Positions 22,263 through 35,100 of a DNA stretch of 64,000 nt are shown here, piece after piece. The notes below the pieces were generated by a model. The model was given only the letters and a program-made list of their open reading frames with translations, was not told where the DNA came from and made no database searches. The stretch spans positions 1,697,193 through 1,761,192 of the forward strand of contig JAEVLN010000006.1 of assembly GCA_018350325.1 (NCBI GenBank). Direction: 5' to 3'. The stretch's first letter is position 1. Each line of letters opens with the position of its first letter. This DNA comes from Globodera rostochiensis. Lineage: Eukaryota > Nematoda > Chromadorea > Rhabditida > Heteroderidae. The position numbers were made by a program, and so were the translations under genes.

Positions 22263-23128
22263 CAACTCAACTGCGACAAAATATGGCATTTTTATGGCCT
22301 CGAGGGGTCAAAAATCACGGTTGGGAGTGCCCAACATTTATTGATTGTTGTTAAAAATTCAAAATAATTAATAAATAAAAAGGGGGGGGGGGTCAACCCA
22401 ACTCATCACCAATCAAGATCGGACAATACTGGCTTCAACCTTAACCGATTTAGAAATTCTTTAAGCAATAGAAAGATCTCGAAGAGATGAAGCTAACATT
22501 AATTTAAAGCTTTGCGATTGGGCAATTTGCAAAAAAGTTATGGCCTTAATATTTGAGAAAGTTTAAAAATCCGATTTTTGGAATCCCTCCGGTCCCGGTT
22601 TTTGAAAAAGTCGAAATCCCGGTTCGAGATGCTGGTCCTAATAAGCTTCAAAAATTGCCATATTTTTAAAATTTTGGTTGCAAATCCCTTAACAAATTGA
22701 GTCAGTTTGCATTTTTGAAAATTGCAAAAACGGAAAATGCATCCCTAAAAATCGAACATTTTTCAAAAAATCGATTAACAAAAATGCAATAAAACCCAAA
22801 AATACACCCCTAAAAATCGACTTTTTTCGGTACCCCCCCCCCCCCAAAGCAAAATTAAATACGTGCCTGGTCCCGATCCCGGCGTTCACGATCCCGGTCT
22901 CGGTTTTTACCAAAAATCCCGGCGCAAATGATTGTAATATACACAAAAAAAAATTATTCTTCAGCTACAATTTTACTAGTAAATCAAAGGCAATTTATAT
23001 CATAAATAAAAACACATTGAGAAGAATGGTCCAGTCCGGTGTTGGACGAATCCAAAAAATGATTTAAAAATTGAAAATCGAATTGTGCCAAAAAGCGATC
23101 AGAAAAGTAAATGAAATTTTTGGTGGTT
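22263..23128. other. Intergenic, no gene seen
   Basis: AT-rich sequence with G-runs and words also found elsewhere (GGTCCCGATCCCGGCGTTCACG). It contains fragments of the CCCGATCCCGG repeat family. No convincing open frame. Confidence 0.4.
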
Positions 23129-26100
23129 TCAATTCGTCGCAAATTTCCACTCCTGCCGGCACAGCGGACAGGCGGGCTTCTGCCCGCTTTGCGTGTTCGT
23201 CCACTTGACGATGCAGTGCATGTGGAAGGGATGCTTGCACTGGCCCAACACCTGGGGAACAACAACAACAATAAATTGTGCAAAAAAAGGATGCAATTTC
23301 AAAATGCCGCGCGGAAAGTTCGCAACTTTTTGTGGATGTCTGTCATAAAGACGTCGTAATTTGCAACATTAAAATCACACAGAATTCTACCAAATTTTCT
23401 TTTTTCCTATTTTTTTGTTTAAAAAATTGGTCCAAACCAGCATGGGGAGGGGAAGGGGGGGGGGGGGGGGTTGAAGATTTTTTTTATACCGGGACCGCGA
23501 TTTTTAACGAGATCCCGGCAGTGTTTTTGGACTACTGAGAGACCAGGACCCCATCCCCATGGCCCGGGGTTAAGCTACCGGATCCCGAATCCCGGAATTT
23601 TCATTTTTGTTACCCGAGACGTGGACCCGGGCTCTCAAACAAAAGTAGAAAAATTACCCGCCTCAGGGGGCGTCCAGCCCGTTCAGACTACCAAAAACAA
23701 AACAAAAAAACTCAGTTGTGTAGAGCCTACTGTCGTGATTGGGACGGGACCACAATCCGAATACCTGACTTTCACCCTTTAATTCTCCGACTCCAATTAG
23801 AACTCTTTATTCTCTTTCTCCCTTGGGAAACGATTATGCACGGGAAAACGATGATCTCGGGAGTAAAACTGTTGTGGCGTTGGTCGGGAGAAAACCATAG
23901 AGCAAAAGAGTGCCGGGCACTCGGACTCGGGCGGATCCCGGGGGGGGGGTAGATCAGTGGGGGTGATAAGAAGGGGAGGGTCGGCCCAAGAGTCCCGGGA
24001 ACGGCGACGGGGAGGAAAGGCCGACGAAGAGAGACGGAAAAGCGGGGTGATGAAGGGCGGGAAAGGGCCGGGCGGGGGGGGGGCGGGAGGAGGACAATTC
24101 TCGCTCAATGCGACACTCCGCCCAACAACGGGCAAATTGGGGGGCGGTGTATCAAATCTGATCGAGTTCAATGGGATGGGCCGTTCGGGTGCGGGTGGAG
24201 CGGGCCCGTTCCTCCAGCGAGGCCAGCGTCCGTGTACGTAGGCGCGCGGCGCATGACCACTCGCACCGAACCGTCCGCGAGATGTCGGAGCCGAGCGACG
24301 GACGTGACGGAGGCGTCCCGGGCGTTGGGCCGGGCGAGGGTTAAAGGGAGGGTGAGCCGAATTGCGTGGGGCGGCGCGGCCCGTGACCCCCATTATCACC
24401 TCGATTGGCTGAGCGGGCGTGGTTGGACAGGTAGGGGCGGGCGACGGGCCTCGAACTCGCGGATGGGGCGGCGTGTGGGAGACAGGGGGGCCCGGCAGCT
24501 CATTGAGTGTGACGACGAAGTTGGGAGTCGGTTCAAGGTCGGGGTGGGCGGCGCTCGGGGTCGATGAAGCGGAGTTTGGCGTCGGGGGGCTGGAGCAGGA
24601 GGAAAAGGACGAGTAAATGGAGGCCGAGGCGGGCTGGGTTCCGGGCGGCGACGACGCCAGGGGGTTGCGGTCCGGCGGAAGGGAGGACTCCAGCGTGTGG
24701 GCCCATTCGGGTTCGGTGTGATGAGGAGGGTCCGCCGGATTGTCGATTTCCATTTCGGTGCCGGTTGAACGGACGAGCGAAGGGGTGAGGGGTTGGGAAG
24801 GGGAGGGGGGTGGATCGTCGGAGGGAACCGCACTGATTTTCAAATGGTTCAGGATTGAACTTATGGCAGAGGGGACGAGTTTAGGGGTTTTGCCGGAGTT
24901 TTCCATCTTAAGAGAGGGATTAGAACCGGGGAGGGGGATTCGTTCGCTGGACCAACTCAGAGACGGCCGCTCTCAGGTCGCCCAGCTCCAGGGAGGGGTC
25001 GGGGGGGGTGGCCTCGGGACGGGAGCGATAATTGATGAGGATTGTGAGCAATTTCAGTAGAATGAGGAGGGCCAGCCCGCCCAGGCAAATCAGCACGGTG
25101 ATCAACACCGAATGATCCGAGGGAGGGTCGTCGTCCTCGAGGGCGTTGGCAAGTGTGTCAACCCCGAAATAGAGGGCTGACGACGCGAGAATGGGGAGGG
25201 ACCCTTTGATCAGCCCCTTGGGAAATTTGCCAATAGGTCGAGGCGTGGTGGCGGGGAGGAGGGCCATCATCAAAAGGGTGAGAAGGAGGGTCGGGAGAGG
25301 GGCGCGGGAGGGGCGGGTCCGGAATACAAAGCTCCCCAAAAGGGCCCCAATCACGCCAAGGGAGAACGCGAGCGAAAGGAGGGCAAAAGAAAGGCCGGGG
25401 CATTCCGCGCTGGGGGGACGGGGCTCGTCCGGTGTCGAATGGTGATGCAACGAGACATCTAACGAGAATATGTTTCCCATCTAAATGGTGGGACCGGTAA
25501 GGCGCGTTGGTGAAAGGGAGGGGGGGGGGTGGCTCGAGTGAATGATGATTTGAGCCGGGTCGGTCGCCTTATAAGGGAGGTGGGTAAGCCCTCCGACGGG
25601 GGGGGGGGCGTGTGACTTTCCCACACGGCGCTGATCAGCGGTGATTGAGCCTGGGAACGTCCCAGCCCGATGTATGCCGGAACGGGGGGGGGGAGGCGCC
25701 TGATCTCGAGTCGGAGGAGGGCGGCTTGGCGTTTTATTAAATTTACACCCGGTTACAAAGGGGAGCGTGGGAATTGCGAAGGATTTGCGCTCAGCACCCA
25801 AAGGGGAGCGTGGGAATTGCGCTGGATTTGCGCTCAGCACCCTCCCGGGGGTGGAGGTGCCTCGACGGGGGGAGTGGGGGGTGGTGATTGATGACCCCGC
25901 GGGGGCTGGAGGGCCCAAGTCCATTTTCTGCCGGCAAATGGCTCACCGCGGGAGGGTGATGGCGGAAGCGCCGTTTCGCTTTGTGTGGGGGGGAACGGTG
26001 CCCAGTTAAACTTCAGCGCGGGTTTGGGAGGGGCGGGACTGGACACCCGAGGCTGAATTTCCTCGGTGGTCTCAAGGGGGTACAAATGGTGGACGGATCG

Positions 26101-29100
26101 GGTTGAGATATGGCCGGACATAAATTTTAGTTTGGCCGTGTTTGGATGGTTGGAGGCCGTGCGGTAAATTTCGATAATAATGGCCACGGACCAAATGGAC
26201 CGGGGGGTGGAATTGCTTTGTACAATAACAAGTTCGCCAGGCTGAGGACAACGATTGTTGGACTGTGAAATTTTTTGAAATCGTTCCCTTAGCGAGGCTA
26301 AGTAGTCCCGGGACCAAATTTTCCAAAATTGGCCTGCGGCGGCGGATAACGCGATCCACGAGGTGGAGAGGGAAATTTGGGTTGAGGGAGGGACTTCGGT
26401 TGGGGATACCCCCGGATCGGTCTGCGGGTCGGGGTAGAGGAAATCAGGGTGGCGAGACAATGGGCGCAAAAAATCGATTGGGCGTAGGGGCCGTAATTCG
26501 GCCGGATTGGAGGAATCAAAACAAATGGGGCGGGAATTGATGATGGTTTCGATTTCGGCCAGGAGGGTTGAAAGTTCGGGGAGACGAAGGGTCCGGGGAA
26601 AGACCCCCGGGGAGAGTGATCTGCGGAGGTGGTGCTTGACCAGTGCCACGAGGCGCTCGTAGTGCCCACCCTTCCACGCCGCGTAGGGCGTGCGGAGATG
26701 CCAAATTGGGACGACTGAGGGATGTTTGTGCGCGAGAAAATGTTGGAAGGAACAGAACGTGGTGGCATTATCGCAATAGATTGCGGCGGGGGCGCCAAAT
26801 TTGGCTAGAAATCTACGGTAGGCAAGGGCAAACGAAGCGGTCGTTAAGTCGGGGACTAAGTCTAAGGAAAGGGCCCGGGTTGCGAGACAGACCCATAGCA
26901 CAACCCAATGTTTTTGGGTGCAATTTTTTGGGGGGAGCGGATTTGGCCGGGCGGGATTGGGGGGGTCGGTGATTTTAATATGCAGTGGACCAACGTAATC
27001 GAGGCCTACGGCACTGAATGGGGGGGACGGGGTGACTCTATCGCCAGGGTAAGGTGGGGGCGGTGGGAGGTCGAACGGCGCGGCACTAAACCGCCGGCAG
27101 GGAAGGCAGCACTTTGCGACTGCGCTCTCCGCTGTGCGTCTGCCCCTGGGCACCCAAAACTGGCGGCGAACAAATGACAAAGTTTGGAGGGGACTTGAAT
27201 GGTGATTTAATAGGTGGGTCTCGTAAATTATTAGCCGGGTAAGGGGGGATTTGGGGGGAAGATACACGGGTTCAATGGCATTTTGATTGCCTCGGCTGTT
27301 CGCCAGCCGACCCTTACTTCGCAGGATGCCCTTCGGGTCACAGAACAACCCTAAGGACTCATTGTCCCGGTCGACGGGGGGGTTGGCCCTTTGTTCGTGC
27401 CTAATTATTAGGTCGAGTGCCAAACGGAGTTCGGTTGGGGACACAAACAGGGTGAGAGAGGGCCGTCTTAATTTGGGTTGGCTTTGAGTGATGAAACGGC
27501 GGAAATATGAAAGGGAACGGATTAATTTGGGGAGGCGGGAAAAGCGCGTTAAATCAAACAGATTCGAGGGGGGGGTGGATTGGGCATAAAATGAGCAAAT
27601 TGGAGGCGGTGATAGGTTCGGGCGGGATTTAAAGGGAGGGGTGTTCGTTGAAAATAGTTTGATTTCGGGGTTCGGGGCTGGCCATTGAGGCTCGGGTTGG
27701 GCTAACCATGAGGGGCCTGCCCACCAAGCGGGTGACGAGTTTAGGGCTGGCACCGAATTAAGGCCCCGTGTGCCGATATCGGCGGGGTTTTCGTGTCCGG
27801 ACACATGCCGAACGACGAGATTAGGGAGGGAGTAAATTTCGGCGACCCGGTTTTTCACGAAGATCTCCTTTAAAGGAGGGGGGGAATTTAACCAGGCAAT
27901 CACCGCTGACGAATCCGTCCACAAATTAAGCGTGGGGTCCAAGGATAAGGAGGGGGGGAATTCAGCAGAAACGAATTTAAGGGCTCGTTTCCCCATTAAA
28001 GCGGCGATTAACTCCAGCCTTGGGATGGTCAGCCTTTCACCACTCCCCTTTTTGGTTGGTTTTACCTTAACCTTACAGAAGATAAGGGCGGTGGTGGCAA
28101 GTGGGGTGGTGGGTTGTGAGGTTCGGAGGTAAATCGACGCACACATGGCCAGGCCGGAGGCGTCTGTGAAACAGTGCAGTTGGAACCGGCAAGACGGGGA
28201 GGGGTGGCTGGAAATGCCCCGGGGAACAAAAACGGAAGCCTTGGCGGGCCAAGGTTTGACGATGGCGTCCCACTTTTCTTCCAAGTTTGGGGGTAGGGGG
28301 TCGTCCCATTTTAAATTCTCGTGCCACAATGATTGAAGAAATAATTTTGGGGCAAGTAAGACTGGCTGAATCAAGCCAAGGGGGTCGTAAATTCCAGCAA
28401 TAAAGGTTAAAAGTGTGCGTTTAGTCACGACAAAAGGGGAGGGCGGGGGGCTAACATGAAAGACCAGATCGTCCGTGTCGGTGGCCCAATCGATGCCCAA
28501 AAATTTCTGAGAAAAGCCGGACAGGCGGCGGTCCTGTGCGACCAAGGCCAAACATTCGGGAGAGTTGCTGCAAAATTCTCGAAGGTTCATGTTTGCCGAT
28601 TGGAATAATGAAATGGCAGATGAGCATTTTTCCTGGCCCTCAGCTGGGGATTCGGCGGAAAGGAACACGTTGTCCACATAAATATTAGATGAAATTTCGG
28701 CCGAAAGGGGGGATGGCTTCAGGTAGGGGCGGGCGACGGGCCTCGAACTCGCGGATGGGGCGGCGTGTGGGAGACAGGGGGGCCCGGCAGCTCATTGAGT
28801 GTGACGACGAAGTTGGGAGTCGGTTCAAGGTCGGGGTGGGCGGCGCTCGGGGTCGATGAAGCGGAGTTTGGCGTCGGGGGGCTGGAGCAGGAGGAAAAGG
28901 ACGAGTAAATGGAGGCCGAGGCGGGCTGGGTTCCGGGCGGCGACGACGCCAGGGGGTTGCGGTCCGGCGGAAGGGAGGACTCCAGCGTGTGGGCCATTCG
29001 GGTTCGGTGTGATGAGGAGGGTCCGCCGGATTGTCGATTTCCATTTCGGTGCCGGTTGAACGGACGAGCGAAGGGGTGAGGGGTTGGGAAGGGGAGGGGG

Positions 29101-32100
29101 GTGGATCGTCGGAGGGAACCGCACTGATTTTCAAATGGTTCAGGATTGAACTTATGGCAGAGGGGACGAGTTTAGGGGTTTTGCCGGAGTTTTCCATCTT
29201 AAGAGAGGGATTAGAACCGGGGAGGGGGATTCGTTCGCTGGACCAACTCAGAGACGGCCGCTCTCAGGTCGCCCAGCTCCAGGGAGGGGTCGGGGGGGGT
29301 GGCCTCGGGACGGGAGCGATAATTGATGAGGATTGTGAGCAATTTCAGTAGAATGAGGAGGGCCAGCCCGCCCAGGCAAATCAGCACGGTGATCAACACC
29401 GAATGATCCGAGGGAGGGTCGTCGTCCTCGAGGGCGTTGGCAAGTGTGTCAACCCCGAAATAGAGGGCTGACGACGCGAGAATGGGGAGGGACCCTTTGA
29501 TCAGCCCCTTGGGAAATTTGCCAATAGGTCGAGGCGTGGTGGCGGGGAGGAGGGCCATCATCAAAAGGGTGAGAAGGAGGGTCGGGAGAGGGGCGCGGGA
29601 GGGGCGGGTCCGGAATACAAAGCTCCCCAAAAGGGCCCCAATCACGCCAAGGGAGAACGCGAGCGAAAGGAGGGCAAAAGAAAGGCCGGGGCATTCCGCG
29701 CTGGGGGGACGGGGCTCGTCCGGTGTCGAATGGTGATGCAACGAGACATCTAACGAGAATATGTTTCCCATCTAAATGGTGGGACCGGTAAGGCGCGTTG
29801 GTGAAAGGGAGGGGGGGGGGTGGCTCGAGTGAATGATGATTTGAGCCGGGTCGGTCGCCTTATAAGGGAGGTGGGTAAGCCCTCCGACGGGGGGGGGGGC
29901 GTGTGACTTTCCCACACGGCGCTGATCAGCGGTGATTGAGCCTGGGAACGTCCCAGCCCGATGTATGCCGGAACGGGGGGGGGGAGGCGCCTGATCTCGA
30001 GTCGGAGGAGGGCGGCTTGGCGTTTTATTAAATTTACACCCGGTTACAAAGGGGAGCGTGGGAATTGCGAAGGATTTGCGCTCAGCACCCAAAGGGGAGC
30101 GTGGGAATTGCGCTGGATTTGCGCTCAGCACCCTCCCGGGGGTGGAGGTGCCTCGACGGGGGGAGTGGGGGGTGGTGATTGATGACCCCGCGGGGGCTGG
30201 AGGGCCCAAGTCCATTTTCTGCCGGCAAATGGCTCACCGCGGGAGGGTGATGGCGGAAGCGCCGTTTCGCTTTGTGTGGGGGGGAACGGTGCCCAGTTAA
30301 ACTTCAGCGCGGGTTTGGGAGGGGCGGGACTGGACACCCGAGGCTGAATTTCCTCGGTGGTCTCAAGGGGGTACAAATGGTGGACGGATCGGGTTGAGAT
30401 ATGGCCGGACATAAATTTTAGTTTGGCCGTGTTTGGATGGTTGGAGGCCGTGCGGTAAATTTCGATAATAATGGCCACGGACCAAATGGACCGGGGGGTG
30501 GAATTGCTTTGTACAATAACAAGTTCGCCAGGCTGAGGACAACGATTGTTGGACTGTGAAATTTTTTGAAATCGTTCCCTTAGCGAGGCTAAGTAGTCCC
30601 GGGACCAAATTTTCCAAAATTGGCCTGCGGCGGCGGATAACGCGATCCACGAGGTGGAGAGGGAAATTTGGGTTGAGGGAGGGACTTCGGTTGGGGATAC
30701 CCCCGGATCGGTCTGCGGGTCGGGGTAGAGGAAATCAGGGTGGCGAGACAATGGGCGCAAAAAATCGATTGGGCGTAGGGGCCGTAATTCGGCCGGATTG
30801 GAGGAATCAAAACAAATGGGGCGGGAATTGATGATGGTTTCGATTTCGGCCAGGAGGGTTGAAAGTTCGGGGAGACGAAGGGTCCGGGGAAAGACCCCCG
30901 GGGAGAGTGATCTGCGGAGGTGGTGCTTGACCAGTGCCACGAGGCGCTCGTAGTGCCCACCCTTCCACGCCGCGTAGGGCGTGCGGAGATGCCAAATTGG
31001 GACGACTGAGGGATGTTTGTGCGCGAGAAAATGTTGGAAGGAACAGAACGTGGTGGCATTATCGCAATAGATTGCGGCGGGGGCGCCAAATTTGGCTAGA
31101 AATCTACGGTAGGCAAGGGCAAACGAAGCGGTCGTTAAGTCGGGGACTAAGTCTAAGGAAAGGGCCCGGGTTGCGAGACAGACCCATAGCACAACCCAAT
31201 GTTTTTGGGTGCAATTTTTTGGGGGGAGCGGATTTGGCCGGGCGGGATTGGGGGGGTCGGTGATTTTAATATGCAGTGGACCAACGTAATCGAGGCCTAC
31301 GGCACTGAATGGGGGGGACGGGGTGACTCTATCGCCAGGGTAAGGTGGGGGCGGTGGGAGGTCGAACGGCGCGGCACTAAACCGCCGGCAGGGAAGGCAG
31401 CACTTTGCGACTGCGCTCTCCGCTGTGCGTCTGCCCCTGGGCACCCAAAACTGGCGGCGAACAAATGACAAAGTTTGGAGGGGACTTGAATGGTGATTTA
31501 ATAGGTGGGTCTCGTAAATTATTAGCCGGGTAAGGGGGGATTTGGGGGGAAGATACACGGGTTCAATGGCATTTTGATTGCCTCGGCTGTTCGCCAGCCG
31601 ACCCTTACTTCGCAGGATGCCCTTCGGGTCACAGAACAACCCTAAGGACTCATTGTCCCGGTCGACGGGGGGGTTGGCCCTTTGTTCGTGCCTAATTATT
31701 AGGTCGAGTGCCAAACGGAGTTCGGTTGGGGACACAAACAGGGTGAGAGAGGGCCGTCTTAATTTGGGTTGGCTTTGAGTGATGAAACGGCGGAAATATG
31801 AAAGGGAACGGATTAATTTGGGGAGGCGGGAAAAGCGCGTTAAATCAAACAGATTCGAGGGGGGGGTGGATTGGGCATAAAATGAGCAAATTGGAGGCGG
31901 TGATAGGTTCGGGCGGGATTTAAAGGGAGGGGTGTTCGTTGAAAATAGTTTGATTTCGGGGTTCGGGGCTGGCCATTGAGGCTCGGGTTGGGCTAACCAT
32001 GAGGGGCCTGCCCACCAAGCGGGTGACGAGTTTAGGGCTGGCACCGAATTAAGGCCCCGTGTGCCGATATCGGCGGGGTTTTCGTGTCCGGACACATGCC

Positions 32101-35100
32101 GAACGACGAGATTAGGGAGGGAGTAAATTTCGGCGACCCGGTTTTTCACGAAGATCTCCTTTAAAGGAGGGGGGGAATTTAACCAGGCAATCACCGCTGA
32201 CGAATCCGTCCACAAATTAAGCGTGGGGTCCAAGGATAAGGAGGGGGGGAATTCAGCAGAAACGAATTTAAGGGCTCGTTTCCCCATTAAAGCGGCGATT
32301 AACTCCAGCCTTGGGATGGTCAGCCTTTCACCACTCCCCTTTTTGGTTGGTTTTACCTTAACCTTACAGAAGATAAGGGCGGTGGTGGCAAGTGGGGTGG
32401 TGGGTTGTGAGGTTCGGAGGTAAATCGACGCACACATGGCCAGGCCGGAGGCGTCTGTGAAACAGTGCAGTTGGAACCGGCAAGACGGGGAGGGGTGGCT
32501 GGAAATGCCCCGGGGAACAAAAACGGAAGCCTTGGCGGGCCAAGGTTTGACGATGGCGTCCCACTTTTCTTCCAAGTTTGGGGGTAGGGGGTCGTCCCAT
32601 TTTAAATTCTCGTGCCACAATGATTGAAGAAATAATTTTGGGGCAAGTAAGACTGGCTGAATCAAGCCAAGGGGGTCGTAAATTCCAGCAATAAAGGTTA
32701 AAAGTGTGCGTTTAGTCACGACAAAAGGGGAGGGCGGGGGGCTAACATGAAAGACCAGATCGTCCGTGTCGGTGGCCCAATCGATGCCCAAAAATTTCTG
32801 AGAAAAGCCGGACAGGCGGCGGTCCTGTGCGACCAAGGCCAAACATTCGGGAGAGTTGCTGCAAAATTCTCGAAGGTTCATGTTTGCCGATTGGAATAAT
32901 GAAATGGCAGATGAGCATTTTTCCTGGCCCTCAGCTGGGGATTCGGCGGAAAGGAACACGTTGTCCACATAAATATTAGATGAAATTTCGGCCGAAAGGG
33001 GGGATGGCTTCAGTGATAAGTGGTGGAGGATGGTCGCCCCTAATAAGAAGGGGGAACACGTTAAGCCGAAGGGGACGCGGGCAAAGCGGAATATTTGCAA
33101 ATTTTCATACGAAAGAGGGAGGGCGGGGTCCTTAAGCCACAAAAAACGGGTACAATCTCGATGGGAGGGATGGATTGCTATTTGGAGGAATGCCTTCTCG
33201 ATATCCGCGGTTATGGCAAACATCGGGAGGCGGAACCGAATGAGTTGGCCCACGAGTTGGGGTAGAATGACCGCGCCTGCGTGGAGACAATCGTTCAGAG
33301 CCAACTCGGTTGGGATTTTGGCGGAGCCATCGTAAACAATCCGCACCTTCCCCTTTTCTTCGTTGACGACCGCATGGTGGGGGAGGTAATGCAATGGCGG
33401 AGAAAATTTGTGGTGATTTTCTATCGGTTCGATCACGCGGAGGGTTTTTTGAGTTTGAATGATTTCGTTATATTTGGACAACAGTGAGGGGGTTTTTGAA
33501 AGGGAGGAAAGCGTGTTGCGGAGCCGGCCCCAACACAACCCAAAATTTGTGGGCAAGGAGAGGGTGGAGGGCGGGTTGATGAAGGGGAACTTGACTTGGT
33601 AACGGTTTTCGGCGAATTCGATTTCGTCTGTGAATTTCTGGAGAACAGAGGCATCGGAGAGGGGCTCCAGGGGGTCAGTAATACCGATAGTTTCCAAGGA
33701 GAAAAAATCCGCTGGGGCTAAGGGGAGCTGGGTGCTAAAATTTGAAATCTGAGTGGTTGGACTAACCGTATTCGGGGGACAGGGGGAGGCTCTTCCCGCA
33801 ATCAGGGGGCCCAAATTTGTTTGGATGAGATGGTGGCCGGAGGGGAGGCGGCCTGTGGGGATTGGTTCGAGTTCGTAATAATAGTCGCTCCCCAATAGAA
33901 TGACGGGACGGGCGGTCACAAGGTTGGGGAGGAGGTCCCGACAGTCAAGGAGTTCGGGGGTAAAGGGCACGAATTGGGTGGGCTGGGTAAGGTGTTGGAC
34001 GGCGTTAGCCTTGACAATTAATGACTTTCCATTTAACATTCGGATGCCGAAACGGGTCGAAAAGGAGGGGAGGGTCTTACACTCCGGGGAATTAAAGACG
34101 CCCAAACAAATAGAGGTGGGGGTCAAGGTCAGCTTCACCGCCTCAGCCGCCTGAGAAGAAATGTAGGAATTAGTGCTGCCGTCGTCCAGCAAAAGGACGC
34201 CGCTTTGGGATAGTGTCTCATTTTCGGGATTGAAAAACGTGACCCGGACACATTTTAAAAGGACCGGGGGAGATTGGGTGAGGGGTTGGGCTGATTTGAT
34301 GCTGGAAGTGTTGGTTTGGGAAGGGTTCACGTTCGACCGGTCCGTCTGTACCGAGTGAGTGGAGGACGGGGCCGACGGGGAGGGCGCCGTCTGGGCCTGG
34401 GGGTTGAGGAGGGGAGTTGGGGGAAATGAGAGTGAAAGGGGCATACTGCTCGAACAGGCCCAGTGGCTGGTCCGTGGGGGGGCCTCGTTCGGGTGGGGAG
34501 GGTCCCGCTGAGCCGCGTAATGAGCATAAAGGGAGGATTGTGGGGGTAATGAGCGGGTTTGGCGGGTGCAAAGCGCGCGGGGGTGGGGGCCTTTACAAAT
34601 GGGGCAAGTGGCTGGTTGCGGACATTGGTTGGCAAAATGCCCCGCTTTTAAGCATTTATAGCAGCGGCGGAGGAGTCTGAGGCGTTCGGAGCGGGATTTT
34701 GGGTCATTGTACTGGGGGCAACTCGATGAAAAATGGGCGGGGTTGTTACAAAACAGACACGGTAATGAGGGTTTAGGCCTTTGTTGAGAAGGGCCGAATT
34801 TTCCCCGCTGGGTATTGAATGTGAGGGTGGGCCCTGAAGGTTGGTCAAAGGAGGGAGAGGGGTGGGCATGGCCGCCGGGGTTGGGGCTGTAGGGAGGCCT
34901 CGCCGGCGAGGATTTCGGCTGCAGGCAGTCGATCTGCTCCTTCCGCCGGAGAATGGTTCGCAGACGGTCCTTGAGCTTATTAGAAGACCAATCCGCTTCT
35001 TCCTCCTTTGCTTTAAAAATTTCATCCAGCACGAAGCGGGGAAGCCGCTGCTCCACTTCCATTTGGAAGGGGGTGGTGTCGTAAGATTGATTTTGTTGGC

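Larger units (their letters stand above)
24429..28722 (-). repeat. Internal duplication of the BEL/Pao element, copy A
   Basis: The same 4.29-kb segment as 28721-33013, offset 4292 bp at the left end and 4291 bp over most of its length because copy B lacks one C. It runs on the element's strand from Ser-Pro-Leu-Ser before the YVDN box of reverse transcriptase to the middle of ORF4. It carries a headless pol (RT thumb, RNase H, integrase) and complete ORF2-ORF4. Confidence 0.95.
28721..33013 (-). repeat. Internal duplication of the BEL/Pao element, copy B
   Basis: The upstream copy, continuous with the intact gag-pol. The only difference from copy A that I noticed is the one-base deletion in ORF4. 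The breakpoints share only the trinucleotide CAG, so simple LTR-LTR recombination does not explain it. Confidence 0.95.

Noticed and set aside
23797..24906. ORF4 as a retroviral-type envelope gene
   Set aside because: No signal peptide, no membrane anchor, no cysteine pattern; composition is Pro/Arg low-complexity.
24232..27177. Numerous plus-strand frames of 60-140 residues across the retrotransposon
   Set aside because: All are Gly/Arg-rich shadows of the minus-strand pol and accessory ORFs.
33000..33020. YVDN instead of YVDD at the RT active site as a sign of a dead element
   Set aside because: The rest of RT is intact, and as far as I recall YVDN-type boxes occur in nematode BEL/Pao elements, so it is not treated as inactivating.
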